Position numbers and translations under genes: made by a program. From contig DATGXQ010000082.1 of the NCBI GenBank assembly GCA_035298905.1, positions 1 to 15,793 of the forward strand: DNA of 15,793 bases, read 5' to 3'. The notes under the pieces are model-generated. The model was not told the DNA's origin. It did not search any database and saw nothing but the letters and a program-made list of their open reading frames with translations. Origin of the DNA: DATGXB01 sp035298905. GTDB lineage: Bacteria > Cyanobacteriota > Cyanobacteriia > Cyanobacteriales > Nostocaceae. The number at the start of each line of letters is the position of its first letter. Position 1 is the stretch's first letter. Below, in pieces: positions 15,601-15,793 of the stretch.

Positions 15601-15793
15601 ACTGCTGTTAAAAGTGTTTGCAAATGATTTGCGATGCGGGCGATCGCTTCTTCATTCAACAAGTCAGCGTTATATTTCAGAACTCCTACTAAACAGTTGT
15701 CAGTATCAGCTAATTCTAAAGTTAAATCAAATTGCCCTTCCTGTTGGGGCATTTCATAAGGTTCTAATATTAATCCCCCCCATTCAATGGCAC
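9672..15793 (-). CDS. NRPS, partial 5': [C]-A(Thr)-PCP-Cy-A(Cys)/Ox-PCP
   Basis: Two-module peptide synthetase adding Thr and then Cys, and converting the Cys to a thiazole. The frame is open to the right edge. The first in-window Met (15752) is not the start, because 13 further in-frame residues precede it and it lies inside a condensation domain. Numbered from that Met: end of C domain (to about 70, FDLTLEL), A domain 76-587, PCP 600-673 (GGHS, Ser637), heterocyclisation domain 700-1130 (DALIADAWS), A domain 1150-1915 with an oxidase-like domain inserted at about 1625-1870, PCP 1925-1999 (GGDS, Ser1963), and an acidic tail to 2026. The A-domain codes read DFWNIGMVHK (Thr) and DLYNLSLIWK (Cys). 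Neither module has an epimerase or methyltransferase. The TGA stop overlaps the ATG of the next gene. Cytoplasmic, and first of the three genes here to be transcribed. The family is certain, and the specificities rest on hand alignment. Confidence 0.96.
   Translation of the reverse strand, partial: [2039 protein letters not shown]
9673..9690 (-). promoter_or_regulatory. Shine-Dalgarno and ATGA coupling site for gene 2
   Basis: The minus-strand bases GGAGG (9687-9683) lie 7 bases before the ATG at 9675, within a purine run that encodes the acidic end of gene 1. The gene 1 stop and gene 2 start overlap as ATGA (9675-9672). This supports the chosen start and indicates coupled translation. Confidence 0.8.
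9756..9980 (-). other. Peptidyl carrier domain (Cys/thiazole module)
   Basis: Carrier domain with [14 protein letters not shown], Ser1963 carrying the phosphopantetheine. It should hold the Thr-thiazole intermediate for cyclisation, oxidation and transfer to the next protein. It is followed by about 27 residues ending in an acidic tail (EIEQEEEEI). Confidence 0.93.
10008..12305 (-). other. Adenylation domain, predicted Cys, split by an oxidase insert
   Basis: Activates Cys. Motifs seen are A3 ([11 protein letters not shown] at 1308-1318), A4 ([11 protein letters not shown]), A7 ([10 protein letters not shown]), A8 ([20 protein letters not shown]) and A10 (NGKINY, Lys1906). The pocket residues D1354, L1355, Y1358, N1397, L1425, S1427, L1451, I1459, W1460 and K1906 give DLYNLSLIWK, a canonical cysteine code. 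The domain is about 250 residues longer than usual because an oxidase-like domain sits between A8 and the A9/A10 region. A10 reads KINY where KVDR is usual. Confidence 0.9.
10143..10880 (-). other. Thiazoline oxidase (Ox) domain inserted in the A domain
   Basis: FMN-dependent dehydrogenase domain of the SagB/nitroreductase-like type, expected to oxidise the tethered thiazoline to an aromatic thiazole. Visible features are ARQSYRQF (about 1673-1680), [17 protein letters not shown] (about 1709-1725), [14 protein letters not shown] (about 1800-1813) and [10 protein letters not shown]. The position after A8 and before A9/A10 matches that known for Ox in the epothilone synthetase EpoB. FMN binding and activity are inferred from family membership. 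Confidence 0.85.
12363..13655 (-). other. Heterocyclisation (Cy) domain
   Basis: Condensation-family domain that forms the peptide bond to Cys/Ser/Thr and then cyclodehydrates it to a thiazoline or oxazoline. It is recognised by its opening [15 protein letters not shown] and by D835-x4-D840-x2-S843 (DALIADAWS), the DxxxxDxxS signature that replaces the HHxxxDG of ordinary C domains. The Cys code of the next A domain makes a thiazoline the expected product. The donor is Thr on Ser637, so the Thr carbonyl carbon becomes thiazoline C2. Confidence 0.93.
13734..13955 (-). other. Peptidyl carrier domain (Thr module)
   Basis: Carrier protein of the Thr module. It holds the phosphopantetheine attachment motif [13 protein letters not shown] with Ser637 as the modified serine, followed by the usual [15 protein letters not shown] helix. 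It is the donor carrier for the heterocyclisation domain immediately downstream. Confidence 0.93.
13992..15527 (-). other. Adenylation domain, predicted Thr
   Basis: Activates the first in-window residue as an aminoacyl-AMP. Core motifs seen are A2 ([11 protein letters not shown]), A3 ([11 protein letters not shown] at 238-248), A5 (NMYGITETT), A7 ([10 protein letters not shown]), A8 ([20 protein letters not shown]) and A10 (NGKVDR, Lys582). The binding-pocket residues, aligned by hand to GrsA, are D284, F285, W288, N327, I355, G357, M383, V391, H392 and K582, giving DFWNIGMVHK. This is the canonical threonine code. Confidence 0.9.
14308..14333 (-). repeat. 26-base repeat, copy 2 (A7-coding)
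   Basis: The second copy of the 26-base identical tract, here in motif A7 of the Thr A domain, 7.4 kb from copy 1. A shorter 17-base tract beginning ttaccatctgg is also shared exactly among 2271-2287, 6872-6888 and 11101-11117, just next to this motif in three A domains. Confidence 0.8.
15543..15793 (-). other. C-terminal end of a condensation domain
   Basis: About 83 residues ending a condensation domain that lies mostly outside the window. The segment carries the FDLTLEL strand and the following LKYNADLL...[12 protein letters not shown] helix, which are typical of the C-terminal lobe just before the linker to an A domain. The catalytic HHxxxDG motif is not in the window, so the subtype cannot be told. 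It would join the upstream donor to Thr. Confidence 0.85.

Noticed and set aside
15750..15752. ATG at 15752 as the start of gene 1
   Set aside because: The frame is open for 13 more residues to the edge, and the Met lies within the C-terminal lobe of a condensation domain. The true start is outside the window.
1..15793. HIP1 GCGATCGC palindromes as operators or attachment sites
   Set aside because: They are spread genome-wide in many cyanobacteria and here fall inside coding sequence. They are used only as a taxonomic hint.
1..15793. Polyketide synthase, methyltransferase, thioesterase or tailoring enzyme in the window
   Set aside because: No ketosynthase, acyltransferase, SAM-binding or GxSxG thioesterase domain was seen. 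All sequence is accounted for by NRPS domains and linkers.

Overview
The window is the interior of a cyanobacterial non-ribosomal peptide synthetase (NRPS) operon. All three genes lie on the minus strand and are read right to left, and essentially every base is coding. A cyanobacterial host, probably filamentous and Nostoc/Anabaena-like, is suggested by twelve exact copies of the HIP1 palindrome GCGATCGC in 15.8 kb, by low GC, and by the style of the NRPS domains. Placement in the order Nostocales is inference.

Layout in transcription order. (1) 15793 to 9672: an NRPS whose 5' end lies outside the window, [C]-A(Thr)-PCP-Cy-A(Cys, with internal Ox)-PCP. (2) 9675 to 4849: a complete 1608-residue NRPS, TubC-type docking domain-C-A(Asp)-PCP-E. 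(3) 4852 to beyond base 1: an NRPS whose 3' end lies outside the window, C-A(unassigned)-PCP-C-A(divergent, partial). Both gene junctions are ATGA overlaps of 4 bases, each with a Shine-Dalgarno sequence inside the upstream gene. This implies one polycistronic message with coupled translation. No promoter, terminator, intergenic gap, RNA gene, mobile element or CRISPR array is visible.

Together the genes read as a collinear line. The first protein loads Thr, then condenses and cyclises Cys onto it (Cy) and oxidises the thiazoline to a thiazole (Ox). The second protein adds Asp and epimerises it to D-Asp. The third begins with a C domain of the type expected after an epimerase, adds a residue I cannot assign, and then starts a further module with an unusual adenylation domain. 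The predicted core is ...Thr-thiazole-(D-)Asp-X-Y.... Specificity codes were read by hand alignment to the GrsA (PheA) positions. The Thr and Cys codes match canonical ones exactly, and the Asp code is very close. I cannot name the natural product. Loading, tailoring, release and export genes lie outside the window.

The points most worth a second look are the Cy/Ox thiazole module, the acidic C-terminal tail of protein 1 (which also encodes the ribosome binding site of gene 2 and may dock onto protein 2), the unassigned adenylation code in protein 3, and the atypical last adenylation domain.
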